From assembly GCF_008041945.1 (NCBI RefSeq), contig NZ_VKAD01000001.1:1550001-1614000 (forward strand): 64,000 bases of DNA, written 5' to 3'. Both the position numbers and the translations under genes were made by a program. The notes beneath the pieces were generated by a model. That model worked only from the letters and a program-made list of their open reading frames with translations. It had not been told where the DNA came from and made no database searches. Source of the DNA: Reinekea thalattae. Its GTDB lineage: Bacteria > Pseudomonadota > Gammaproteobacteria > Pseudomonadales > Natronospirillaceae. Of this stretch, positions 1 through 9,169 are shown piece by piece (the first letter of the stretch is position 1; each line of letters begins with the position of its first letter).

Positions 1-1
1 C

Positions 2-1303
2 GGTGCGTTAAATCGCGCATTCTCACGCGTCTTTGCCTCTAAAACCTATTCTCATCTGCGCGAAAACAGCAAAAAAGTCCTTAAGCGCGTACCGCCGGTT
101 TTAGAATTTGCTCGCAAAGCCGAAGAGCACATGAAGGGGATGGTGGCTCCGGGAACACTATTTGAAGAGCTTGGCTTTAACTATGTAGGCCCTGTTGATG
201 GTCACGAAGTTATCGATTTAGCCTTAACCTTTAAAAACTTAAAAACCTTTAAAGGCCCTCAACTTTTGCACGTGGCAACGCAAAAAGGCAAAGGCTTTTT
301 ACCCGCCGAACAAGCGCCGACCAAATACCACGCCATTACTAAAATTGAGCCGCAAAAAAATCTCGATAAGAGCGTTAAAAAACCAGCCACCTACTCAAAC
401 GTTTTTGGTCAATGGCTGTGCGACATGGCACAAGCCGACGAGCGACTGCACGGCATTACGCCAGCCATGCGCGAAGGCTCGGACATGGTCGAATTTTCTA
501 AACGCTTTAATTCGCGTTACCACGATGTCGCCATTGCCGAACAACATGCCGTCACCGTTGCTGCTGGTATGGCCTGCTGTGGTAAAAAACCGGTTGTCGC
601 TATCTATTCGACCTTTTTGCAACGCGCCTACGACCAATTAATACACGACGTTGCTCTGCAAAATTTAGATGTACTGTTTGCCATCGACCGAGCTGGTTTA
701 GTGGGTGAAGACGGCCCAACACACGCCGGAAGTTTTGACCTCACCTTTTTACGCTGCATTCCAAACCTAGTATTAATGGCCCCGAAAGATGAAGCCGAAT
801 GTCGGCAAATGCTTTCTACCGGTTACCAATATGCAGGCCCAGCCGCGGTACGCTACCCACGCGGCAGCGGCACAGGTGTTGCTGTAGAGCCTAACTTAGA
901 CACGCTCACTATCGGCCAAGCCGAAGTTTGCCAGCAGGGTAACGACGTCGCCATTTTAGCCTTTGGCAGCATGGTCGAAGCCAGCCGATTAGCCGCAACA
1001 ACGCTCAACGCAACGCTGGTTAACATGCGCTTTATTAAACCGATTGATGAGCAGGCCATTTTAACGGCAGCGAAAAATCATCAGCTGATCGTCACAGTGG
1101 AAGAAAACAGCATCATGGGCGGCGCAGGCAGCGCAGTCAGTGAAGTTTTAAACAAGCACGATATTAGCTGTCGCCTACTGCAACTTGGCCTGCCAGATGA
1201 ATACATCAACCAAGCCAAACCAGAACGAATGAAAGCAGAAATAGGGCTGAGCCCAGAAGGTATTTTATCTGCCATTCGTCAGCGACTGGCGAAAAATAGT
1301 TAA
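2..1303 (+). CDS. dxs: 1-deoxy-D-xylulose-5-phosphate synthase, 3' part
   Basis: This enzyme condenses pyruvate and glyceraldehyde 3-phosphate, using thiamine diphosphate, in the first step of the MEP isoprenoid pathway in the cytoplasm. The gene is cut by the left edge, and the frame is open from base 2, so the N-terminal ThDP-binding part is missing. Seen directly are the GTLFEELGFNYVGPVDGH block, the pyrimidine-domain segment with VAIAEQHAVTVAAGMA (it carries the family's catalytic Glu), RAGLVGEDGPTHAG, and the C-terminal transketolase domain ending in a TAA. The ATG at 131 is internal, because coding similarity continues upstream of it. Isoprenoid precursors made here would feed the ubiquinone genes found later in the window. 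Identification is firm. Confidence 0.97.
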   Translation, partial: GALNRAFSRVFASKTYSHLRENSKKVLKRVPPVLEFARKAEEHMKGMVAPGTLFEELGFNYVGPVDGHEVIDLALTFKNLKTFKGPQLLHVATQKGKGFLPAEQAPTKYHAITKIEPQKNLDKSVKKPATYSNVFGQWLCDMAQADERLHGITPAMREGSDMVEFSKRFNSRYHDVAIAEQHAVTVAAGMACCGKKPVVAIYSTFLQRAYDQLIHDVALQNLDVLFAIDRAGLVGEDGPTHAGSFDLTFLRCIPNLVLMAPKDEAECRQMLSTGYQYAGPAAVRYPRGSGTGVAVEPNLDTLTIGQAEVCQQGNDVAILAFGSMVEASRLAATTLNATLVNMRFIKPIDEQAILTAAKNHQLIVTVEENSIMGGAGSAVSEVLNKHDISCRLLQLGLPDEYINQAKPERMKAEIGLSPEGILSAIRQRLAKNS

Positions 1304-1333
1304 CCGTTACCGATCAAACTTGGAGGGCAATCG

Positions 1334-2014
1334 ATGATTATTATTTTAATCGTAATTTTTTTAATTGCCCTGCTTGGCCCAAGCCTTTGGGTAAAGCACG
1401 TACTCGCTAAACACAGCAATGAACGCGACGATTTAGACGGCACCGGTGGCGAGTTGGCCGAACATCTCATTAAACGCTTCCAGCTGGATGATGTAAAATT
1501 AGAACTCACCAAAGCTGGCGATCATTACGACCCAAGCACCAAAACCATTCGTTTAAGCGAAGCGGTGATGAATAAAAAAAGCATTACCGCCGTCGCCACT
1601 GCAACGCACGAATTTGGTCACGCACTGCAACACGCCAGACAATACGGCTCGTTATTACTGCGTTATCAGCTAGCTATTTTTGCTGACGTTGCTCAGCGTT
1701 TTGCTAACATCGCAGTTATCGCATTACCCATAGTCATCGCCATTCCTGGCCTAGGCATCCTAGCGCGCTTATTAATTTTGCTATTAGTCGGTACCATGCT
1801 GCTAAGTACCATTATTCATTTGGTGACACTGCCAGTTGAATTCGATGCCTCGTTTGGCCGCGCCTTACCGATTTTAAAAGACGGCAACTATGTTTCTGAA
1901 CAAGACTTATCAACCGTCAATCGTGTATTGCTCGCCTGCGCACTGACTTATGTTGCGCAAGCCATGTTCGGGCTGCTAAATTTTTCACGTTGGTTCCGCT
2001 TGCTTAGGCGATAA
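1334..2014 (+). CDS. Membrane zinc metallopeptidase, YugP-like (Zn_peptidase_2)
   Basis: The 226-residue protein has an N-terminal membrane segment (about residues 2-20), a zinc-binding HEFGH motif at residues 92-96, and two hydrophobic stretches around 115-160 followed by a further one near the C-terminus. This order matches the family of putative neutral zinc metallopeptidases typified by Bacillus YugP. The active site would lie at the membrane; the substrate is unknown. A GGAGG ribosome-binding site 7 bases before the ATG supports this start. The gene follows dxs by 30 bp and may be co-transcribed with it. Family assignment is good; physiological role is not known. Confidence 0.85.
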   Translation: MIIILIVIFLIALLGPSLWVKHVLAKHSNERDDLDGTGGELAEHLIKRFQLDDVKLELTKAGDHYDPSTKTIRLSEAVMNKKSITAVATATHEFGHALQHARQYGSLLLRYQLAIFADVAQRFANIAVIALPIVIAIPGLGILARLLILLLVGTMLLSTIIHLVTLPVEFDASFGRALPILKDGNYVSEQDLSTVNRVLLACALTYVAQAMFGLLNFSRWFRLLRR

Positions 2015-2111
2015 GCTAAAGGCTGAAACTTATCTAAAAAAGCAAAGTAAGTCAGGCTTAAAAAATCGAAATAAAATCATCAAAAAAAGCAATAACCAAA
2101 GGCGGCTTACA

Positions 2112-2456
2112 ATGACAACATTCAGCGACGATATTCAATATTGGCGACAAACCTGCCAAAACAAACTCGGCGCAAGCGAAGAAACACCCTTTGGTGAAGG
2201 CACGCTGGTGTATAAAGTTGGCGGTAAAATGTTTGCCTTACTGCGCCTTAGCGAACCGCTTTCGATCAACCTGAAATGCGACCCGCAAGAAGCCATGATT
2301 TTGCGCGACTCCTTTTCCGAGGTGACGCCCGGCTACCACATGAATAAAAAACATTGGAACACTGTCGACCTTTCTACCGAGCTAGACAATGAACTCATTA
2401 AAGGCTGGATCGACGATTCTTATGATTTGGTGTGTAAAACACATCGACTCCTATAA
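2112..2456 (+). CDS. MmcQ/YjbR family protein
   Basis: This small 114-residue protein has the family's features: FGEGTLVYKVGGKMFALL near the N-terminus, a central LKCDP strand, a GYHMNKKHWNTV block, and a C-terminal helix ending in SYDLVCKT. Members have the CyaY-like 'double wing' fold and are sometimes annotated as DNA-binding, but no reaction is established. A short AT-rich gap separates it from the metallopeptidase gene upstream. The length is normal for the family. Confidence 0.85.
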   Translation: MTTFSDDIQYWRQTCQNKLGASEETPFGEGTLVYKVGGKMFALLRLSEPLSINLKCDPQEAMILRDSFSEVTPGYHMNKKHWNTVDLSTELDNELIKGWIDDSYDLVCKTHRLL

Positions 2457-2538
2457 ACCTTCAATACTCATAACTATTTTTATAAATAGTTAAAATCTTA
2501 GATATATAACACCACTAATCTTTAGGAAAAACTCGGCC

Positions 2539-3777
2539 ATGACCATCACAACGAAAATAAAAAACATTGTGTTATTTTTAAAGTGGCCAGTAATCGCCGC
2601 AATAGTCGACTTCATTGCATTAGCTTTTGTAACTAATCTCGAAAAATTCTCTACAGTCAGTGTTGCTTTTATTGCTATGCAGCCGCTAATCATTGTCATC
2701 TATATTGAAAACACCATTTCACATTTAACACACCAATTTAATGGCGATACAGAAAAACAAAAAAATTATAAAAAAATATTCAACCGCCTTGCAACAACAG
2801 CCACTATTTCAGCACCGATATTATTTTTATTAGCAGACCCTTTTTTATTATCAAATGGTTATACATCAAAAAAATATACTGACGTTAGGGGGAGAGAACA
2901 CAGCGTATATACAAATAACGAAATGAAGGAGTCTAAACAACAAGAAGCCAATATTAAAAGGCTAACTGAATACCGAGAAACGGCGGCGCATATAGATTCT
3001 GCTATTGAGAAATACCGAGAAAAACTAACCTTTATTGAAAACTCTTTTACTGGCTTGCCAATACTCACAAATGACACCAATAACCTAATACTAAAAACAC
3101 GACCGCCAACGCTTTACTTTACTACCGAGAATAAGTTATCTGAAGCCAACGCACTCGAATCCGTTTTAAATGATCATTCATCAGCTGCGACTGTAACTAT
3201 TCAAATGAAATCTGAGCAAGAAGATCGACTGACGTTAATGTCACGTAACGTCCCATTACATCTAGAAACACATAATGGCACTAGATCAAACCTATACATA
3301 ATATATGCACAGCCAGTAACCGATGATGAGATCGCATCTCTAATCGAAAAAGAAAGTCAGATAATCAAATTAGACGCCAGCATCTACGGCATTTCAAATG
3401 AAGAAGTTTTATTTAGATACACCCCGTCACTGCGATATAATAAATTGCTGTATCAATACTCTTTTAAAAAAGAAGATTTACTGGGAAGCCCGGCTTCAAT
3501 AAATCATCCGTTTTACCAGACATTAAGAAGATTCACCGACGACACTGTTCTTTATATCTTCAGTGATTTTTCTGACGATTCAGAATCTTTGCAAAACTCA
3601 GTAAATTTATTGATCAAAAAATTCCCCTCAATTAAAAGCAATGTCGAAAAACTCAACTTACAACACATTAAATTTGATACCGAATTTATCGAGCCTATTA
3701 AACGACAGAGCCCAATCGTAGTTGATATAGACGGCATACTGCATGTAGAAGGCATGCAAGAAGATAGTTACAACTAG
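2539..3777 (+). CDS. Unrecognised membrane protein next to a KAP NTPase
   Basis: I do not recognise this 412-residue protein. The first 110 residues hold about three hydrophobic segments (roughly 9-30, 38-58 and 88-105), with the remaining ~300 residues hydrophilic and apparently on one side of the membrane. The soluble part is rich in Glu, Lys, Ser and Asn, with a possible coiled coil around 130-165 (NEMKESKQQEANIKRLTEYR). The codons are visibly richer in A and T than the neighbours, suggesting recent acquisition. It converges with the KAP-family gene, with only 24 bp between the two stop codons. No catalytic motif is visible. A role linked to the KAP protein is inference from position only. 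Confidence 0.7.
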   Translation: MTITTKIKNIVLFLKWPVIAAIVDFIALAFVTNLEKFSTVSVAFIAMQPLIIVIYIENTISHLTHQFNGDTEKQKNYKKIFNRLATTATISAPILFLLADPFLLSNGYTSKKYTDVRGREHSVYTNNEMKESKQQEANIKRLTEYRETAAHIDSAIEKYREKLTFIENSFTGLPILTNDTNNLILKTRPPTLYFTTENKLSEANALESVLNDHSSAATVTIQMKSEQEDRLTLMSRNVPLHLETHNGTRSNLYIIYAQPVTDDEIASLIEKESQIIKLDASIYGISNEEVLFRYTPSLRYNKLLYQYSFKKEDLLGSPASINHPFYQTLRRFTDDTVLYIFSDFSDDSESLQNSVNLLIKKFPSIKSNVEKLNLQHIKFDTEFIEPIKRQSPIVVDIDGILHVEGMQEDSYN

Positions 3778-3801
3778 ATCGAACCTGTAAGTATTTTCCT
3801 T

Positions 3802-6369
3802 TTAAGATTCACTAGGCTCGCTAGAAGCTTCAATACCGGGCAATACAAAGGGTTCTATTGCCTTCGCCATAGTGGTATTTGCCAATTTCATTTTACTTAA
3901 TCTTCGTACTTGCATCGTGATCTTATCTTCGCCCACATTCGATGTTTGGTTTCCAAGCTGCGCTCTGAGCTTGCTTCCAAGCTCAAGGTCATTAAGGTTG
4001 TTTAAGTATTCCAACGCGCACAGCGTAACCAGCATTGGAAATTCGTGGTGATCAAAAAGTTCTGTAAACTGATCTTCACCATAATAGTTACGCAAAAACT
4101 GATAGCTATTGTTTAAACGTTTTAGTTGGCGAGGATTGGAAAGCTCAAAATGTTTTACCCAATGAAAAAAGGCTGCCTTTTGTTCTGCACTTAATCCTTC
4201 TACCTGTTTAATAGTTGGCTCTGGTTTTGGGCTTGCTTTATTCTCTGAGTTTTCTGGCTGGCGTAAGCTTTGGTTACTTGCTTGATTTTTTAAATTTTCT
4301 GGGCTTTCTATGTCGCCTAAACTTCCTAGTTTTTCTAAGTTTTCTGGCTGGTCGAAATTTTTTATATCGCTTGATTCATCAGGAACATTTAACTCTCGTT
4401 CTTGCTCGTTTTCAGCCTGCTCTGTATTCGCATCGCTAAGAGGGTAAGAAGCTTCTTCTGTTCCAGTATGGTTCCACATGTATTCTAAATAGCCAGCTAC
4501 GGATGATTCATCAGGTTCTGTTAATACAATTGGCAAATGAATAATTTTAGAGAGGTAATCGCGAGCGATTATCTGTGGGCTTTTTTGGTAATGCTCGGCA
4601 GCAAGTTCTTTGTAGTGCAGCGCCAATGCAGCCAAAGCGATGCGTTGATCTACTGCGATGACCACTACGACATTGTCGATATCCAACACCATGCGCACCG
4701 CTTCCATAATTTTAACAATGCTTTTTGGGTCGCAGCGATCCAGATCGTCCACCACATACAGCACTCGTTGGTTTGGCTTTAGCCGAACCTTGGTAAGTTT
4801 TTTAATGTGCTCGCGCATAATGGGGATGGTGCCCAAATGCTCACCATAGTTTGGTAATTTTAAATAGGTAAGCAGTTCCTTCGCCAAAGGCCCAGCGAAT
4901 ACGGTTTTGATACTTTGCCATGTAGGATAAAGCAAACCCATAAACCATACATAAGGCAGCGCAGTCGTAAACTCAGATTCATCAGTCCTGAATACTTTGG
5001 CAGTAACATCCGGAAATAGATAGGAAAACACAAATGGTAACAAGCCAGCTAAAAACCATAAAACAGGCTGCAATAATTTATAGCCATGTATACTCCAAGC
5101 AAAGCGCAGAATAAGGGAAGGCCGCCTCCATAAACCCCAGCAGAACTTTTGCCTAAAACTAAGCGTTGGTTCTGGGCTAGATAGGGTTTTGATCATCTCT
5201 TGGGCGATGCCCGCTTGCAGGTTATCGGTGTGTTCGTATTCCCAAGCATTAAATTCGGCAAACAAGAATTCGGTTTTCTTGCCGTTTTCATGCCTGCCTT
5301 TGTTGGCTGTATTTTCTTTTTTATTAAGCGATGCTTTTAACAGATGAATCAGAGTCGATTTACCGATGCCCCAATGTCCTAACAAACCAATGGTTTGGTG
5401 CTGGGTATTTGCTGGGTCAGATAATAAAGCACCGAGGCTATCGGCCAAACGCTGGCGATTAAGCGCATCTTCTTTCGCGGCTTGGTGGCCATTGTGGTTA
5501 TAGCCAGGATGGTGTTTTTTTATTTCTGCGTCTGTTTCTTCTGTTTGATTTTCAGTTTGGTCGCTGCCGCCAATATTGGCTAGAGTCTCAGAAATATCGA
5601 TAGCAGCAACCGGCTCATTATTCTGTTCATCAAAATATTGCTCAAGCTGCTCCAGCGTATTTTTTAAATCCTTCTCGCTCGCCTGCCCATTAAAAATAGA
5701 CCAATAGATCGGCCAGATATTCTCTAAAATGCGCTCAGCACCAGAATCACCACCGTTCCCATTCTTGGCTTTCTCTTCATTCGCTTGGTATTCAAATGCT
5801 TTTTTTACATCGCCTTGCAACCAAGCAATAAACTCAGCATTGGTCTGTTGCCAAAGCGGGGTGTCAATTAAGGCTTGCACGCCACTTTCTTTTAATAGGG
5901 CTAAATCGCTTAACATCACTTCTTTAACATTAGGGAAAAAGGGAAGGCCAGCAGCATAGGCCGCGCCAGCAGCATAGATGGTGGCAACAGTAGTATTGGC
6001 GGCGTAAGTCTCGGCATGAATGGCATTGGCGGCTGCAGCTGCAGCATGAGTGGCTGCGTCAGTAGCGTCATCACTAGCAACAATGGCAGCGTTATAAACA
6101 GCTAATGTACTAACATTTTTTTCGTAACAACTAATCACACAACAATGAACCAATACATTGGCATGCCAAACCGCCAAAAAATTTTTGCTTACCTGATCTT
6201 TTTCCCAAAAATTAAAAGGCCGTTCATTTTCTTGATATATGGCTAACAGAGGGAATACCCGTAAAGCACAACGGGTAGAAAATAAGCGCCTTTCGTCTTG
6301 GGTTAATGTACTTAACGCTTCCAGTAACTCGCTTCTTTCCTGCTCCGTAACCCTTTGATTAGCCGCCAC
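3802..6369 (-). CDS. KAP-family P-loop NTPase, membrane anchored
   Basis: This 855-residue protein carries a Walker A motif GHWGIGKST (about 331-339), an FNAWEYEH block (about 373-380) and a Walker B motif VLYVVDDLDRCDP (about 536-548). These are hallmarks of KAP NTPases, named after Kidins220/ARMS and the phage-exclusion protein PifA. As in that family, membrane segments (about 435-452 and 470-485) are inserted between the Walker motifs. The N-terminal ~290 residues are specific to this protein, with an Ala-rich repetitive helix at about 101-141. A low-complexity PEN-type linker lies near 665-720. KAP proteins form membrane-associated complexes, and some act in phage exclusion. A defence role here is plausible but unproven. 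The gene converges with the membrane protein at 2539 and is apparently monocistronic. Confidence 0.9.
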   Translation of the reverse strand: MAANQRVTEQERSELLEALSTLTQDERRLFSTRCALRVFPLLAIYQENERPFNFWEKDQVSKNFLAVWHANVLVHCCVISCYEKNVSTLAVYNAAIVASDDATDAATHAAAAAANAIHAETYAANTTVATIYAAGAAYAAGLPFFPNVKEVMLSDLALLKESGVQALIDTPLWQQTNAEFIAWLQGDVKKAFEYQANEEKAKNGNGGDSGAERILENIWPIYWSIFNGQASEKDLKNTLEQLEQYFDEQNNEPVAAIDISETLANIGGSDQTENQTEETDAEIKKHHPGYNHNGHQAAKEDALNRQRLADSLGALLSDPANTQHQTIGLLGHWGIGKSTLIHLLKASLNKKENTANKGRHENGKKTEFLFAEFNAWEYEHTDNLQAGIAQEMIKTLSSPEPTLSFRQKFCWGLWRRPSLILRFAWSIHGYKLLQPVLWFLAGLLPFVFSYLFPDVTAKVFRTDESEFTTALPYVWFMGLLYPTWQSIKTVFAGPLAKELLTYLKLPNYGEHLGTIPIMREHIKKLTKVRLKPNQRVLYVVDDLDRCDPKSIVKIMEAVRMVLDIDNVVVVIAVDQRIALAALALHYKELAAEHYQKSPQIIARDYLSKIIHLPIVLTEPDESSVAGYLEYMWNHTGTEEASYPLSDANTEQAENEQERELNVPDESSDIKNFDQPENLEKLGSLGDIESPENLKNQASNQSLRQPENSENKASPKPEPTIKQVEGLSAEQKAAFFHWVKHFELSNPRQLKRLNNSYQFLRNYYGEDQFTELFDHHEFPMLVTLCALEYLNNLNDLELGSKLRAQLGNQTSNVGEDKITMQVRRLSKMKLANTTMAKAIEPFVLPGIEASSEPSES

Positions 6370-6575
6370 TGCCTATCCTTGCTTTTTATAGAACTTAAAA
6401 GGATTTAAGCGGAATAGCGGCGCGACATCAAGCTAAGTATTTTGCATTTTATGCTGCGCGCACAAAGCTGTTTAACGAGCCAGTGCAAACAAGTAACGGA
6501 ACAGATAAGCTCGGTTTGCCAAAGCTAATTTGCTGCTGCACACTTGATAGCCTATATAACAAAACTGCCGCCGAT

Positions 6576-7793
6576 ATGAATAACTACGAAACACAACAAA
6601 CCATTCAGCGTTTACCGGCGCTCGATAGCCTACGCGGTTTTGCTGTGCTTGGTATTTTAGCAATGAACATTCAGTCGTTTTCGATGCCGCAGGCGGCGTA
6701 CATTAACCCAACGGCGTATGGTGATTTTTCGGGCATCAATAAATTGGCTTGGTTACTGAGCCATGTGTTTTTTGAAGCCAAGTTCATGGCGATTTTCGCC
6801 ATGCTGTTTGGTGCGGGCCTGTTGATTTTTTGCCAACGGTTAGAAGCGCGTGGCGAAAACAGTTTTCCGCGCCATGCCAGCCGTATGTTTTGGTTGATGC
6901 TGCTTGGAATAGCACACGGCTACTTGCTTTGGTACGGCGACATTTTATTTTGCTACGCTGTTTGTGGCCTACTGGTTTACTCAATGCGTCACTGGGCAGC
7001 ATCGCGTTTAATGATAACTGCAATACTGTTGCTAGGCATTAGCATGCTACCTAACTTAATTTCACAAGCGACCTTACCGCTTTTCGATAGCGCAACACTT
7101 GCGGCATTTAGCAACGATTGGGCACCGGATAACGCAACTATTACTGCTGAGATTAACGCCTATCGCGGTTCTTGGCAGGCGCAATTTGAACAGCGCAGTC
7201 AGATTACTTGGTATATGCAAACCACGGCGCTGCTATTACTTTTTGTTTGGCGAGTTAGTGCTTTAATGCTGATCGGTATGGCGTTGTATAAGGTTGGCGT
7301 TTTTACCAGAGCGAGGCGTTTTTTGCTCCACTCGGCACTTGGTTTTTTTGCGTTGGGTTTTAGTCTGGTCGGCTACGGCCTGTGGTTCAATTTTGAACAC
7401 AAGTTCGACTTTTTCCATTCTTATTTATTGGGCGGCCAGTTCAATGCCATTGGCAGTATCTTTGTTGCGCTCGGTTATATTCATCTGTTGCTTTGGTTAA
7501 TGCAGCGCGGTTTGGCTAAGCGTTGTTTTAAACTGCTGGCAAACCTTGGCCGAATGGCGTTATCGAATTACATTTTGCAATCGCTGATTTGCGCGCTGCT
7601 GTTTTATGGCATTGGCTTAGGGCTGTTTGGTCAGGTAGAACGCTGGCAGCAATGGCTTATTGTGTTCTCGCTTTGGCTGTTGCAGCTAATGTTTAGCCAT
7701 TATTGGCTTAAGGCGTTTCGCGCCGGGCCATTAGAATGGCTGTGGCGTAAGCTCAGCTATTTGCCTTGGGCGTTGAAATCCAAGGCCAATTAA
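6576..7793 (+). CDS. DUF418 / YeiB-type polytopic membrane protein
   Basis: The sequence RLPALDSLRGFAVLGILAMNI near the start, a LFGAG block, about ten hydrophobic helices and a C-terminal FRAGPLEWLWR box are typical of the DUF418 (YeiB) family. These inner-membrane proteins are related to acyltransferase-like membrane families, but no substrate is established. I chose the ATG at 6576 (MNNYETQ) because the conserved part starts just after it. The 31 residues from the upstream ATG at 6483 look non-coding and lie in the promoter region shared with the divergent KAP gene. The product is about 405 residues, normal for the family. Confidence 0.88.
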   Translation: MNNYETQQTIQRLPALDSLRGFAVLGILAMNIQSFSMPQAAYINPTAYGDFSGINKLAWLLSHVFFEAKFMAIFAMLFGAGLLIFCQRLEARGENSFPRHASRMFWLMLLGIAHGYLLWYGDILFCYAVCGLLVYSMRHWAASRLMITAILLLGISMLPNLISQATLPLFDSATLAAFSNDWAPDNATITAEINAYRGSWQAQFEQRSQITWYMQTTALLLLFVWRVSALMLIGMALYKVGVFTRARRFLLHSALGFFALGFSLVGYGLWFNFEHKFDFFHSYLLGGQFNAIGSIFVALGYIHLLLWLMQRGLAKRCFKLLANLGRMALSNYILQSLICALLFYGIGLGLFGQVERWQQWLIVFSLWLLQLMFSHYWLKAFRAGPLEWLWRKLSYLPWALKSKAN

Positions 7794-7920
7794 GCTGGCA
7801 TCAGGCCGTGCTTGCCGTTACTCTTTTGGGCCTATCTGAACGTTAGGTTTTATCAAAATTTAATGCTTCATCTAACTATTTTGATCAACAATGTCTTTTT
7901 AAGCGAATCACAGACGAACT

Positions 7921-9150
7921 ATGCAACCATTTGATCTTGCCATTGTAGGCGGTGGCATGACCGGCTTAACCTTACTCAAAGCGTTAGCACCGAGCATTGC
8001 GGCGGGCTTAAACGTGGTTTTAATTGAGCCTGCGGCCATGCCGAGCCCAACTAATCAAGGCGGGCGTTCTCCTAGCTTTGACTCACGCGCAACCGCCTTG
8101 GCCGAACAAACCTTAGCGGTGTTTAAAGCTTTGGGGATCGAGTCTGTTGAACAGGCGATAAGCCCTATTCATGAAATTGAAGTCAGCGATGCTGGCCACA
8201 TTGGGCATTTAACCATGCAGGCCGCTCAGATGTCGCTGCCACGTTTTGGTGGCGTTATCAGTAACGAGTCTTTGGGCGATGCACTTTGGCAGGCCGTGTC
8301 GGGCCTTAAAGTGCAGTGGCGCTTCGAACAAGAAGTTGAAGCCATTTTGCCGCTACCAAACGGCCACCAGCTGTCGCTCAACAGCGGCGAAAAAATCACC
8401 GCACAGCAAGTCGTTTTATGCGATGGCGGCCGCTCCAGCCTGACGCACAATCTGGGCATTCACAGCCAACAAAAAGATTTTCATGCCGTGGCTCGCATTG
8501 CTACGGTAAAAACCCGCGACGCTCATCAGCACCAAGCCTTTGAACGCTTCACTGCCACTGGGCCAATCGCACTGTTGCCGTTTGGCGATTACAGCGCACT
8601 GGTGTGGACATTGCCGAGCGATCGCGCCGACCTCTTAGCGTTAGATGACGAAGATGCCATTGACTGGCTGAACCAGCAATTGAAGCATCGACTCGGCGGT
8701 ATTGAGAAGATCGGGGAATGGCAACAGTACCCACTCATACAACGCAGCCTAACCAGCCCATGCATTCATAATTTGATGGCGATTGGCAATACTGCTGCGA
8801 CGCTACACCCAGTTGCAGGGCAAGGTTTTAACCTCGCTATTCGAGGTGTAACGCGTGTCGCCGCGTTGATTAACCAACATTACCGCGAGCAACAGGCTTT
8901 ACCTGCGTTCGAGCAATTCCAACAACTTAGTCAGCTCATGCTGCAAGACCAACAGCAGACGGTTAGCTTTTCGCATCAGCTGATTCAACTGTTTGGCTCG
9001 AATGCACCGCTCATTCAGCTGGGGCGAAATTTGGCCTTAAGCAGCCTTGATCGGCACCCGATTTTCAGCAAAGGCTTGGCGTTGGCAGGTATGGGCTTAC
9101 ACCAGCCTTTACCGCTGGATCAGATCCGCCACCAAGCTATTTCAAGCTAA
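7921..9150 (+). CDS. ubiH: 2-octaprenyl-6-methoxyphenol hydroxylase
   Basis: This FAD-dependent monooxygenase adds a ring hydroxyl in aerobic ubiquinone synthesis. The N-terminal dinucleotide-binding motif AIVGGGMTGLTLLKAL, the DSRATALAEQTLAVFKALGI segment and the C-terminal GNTAATLHPVAGQGFNLAIRG FAD-binding box follow the UbiH/COQ6 pattern closely. At 409 residues it has the usual length. The second hydroxylase gene starts 19 bp downstream, so the pair is probably one transcript. UbiH is preferred over UbiI because of the HEIEVSDAGHIGH region. A pepP gene often precedes this pair in related bacteria but is absent here. Confidence 0.93.
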   Translation: MQPFDLAIVGGGMTGLTLLKALAPSIAAGLNVVLIEPAAMPSPTNQGGRSPSFDSRATALAEQTLAVFKALGIESVEQAISPIHEIEVSDAGHIGHLTMQAAQMSLPRFGGVISNESLGDALWQAVSGLKVQWRFEQEVEAILPLPNGHQLSLNSGEKITAQQVVLCDGGRSSLTHNLGIHSQQKDFHAVARIATVKTRDAHQHQAFERFTATGPIALLPFGDYSALVWTLPSDRADLLALDDEDAIDWLNQQLKHRLGGIEKIGEWQQYPLIQRSLTSPCIHNLMAIGNTAATLHPVAGQGFNLAIRGVTRVAALINQHYREQQALPAFEQFQQLSQLMLQDQQQTVSFSHQLIQLFGSNAPLIQLGRNLALSSLDRHPIFSKGLALAGMGLHQPLPLDQIRHQAISS

Positions 9151-9169
9151 CGAGAACAACCTAACGCTT

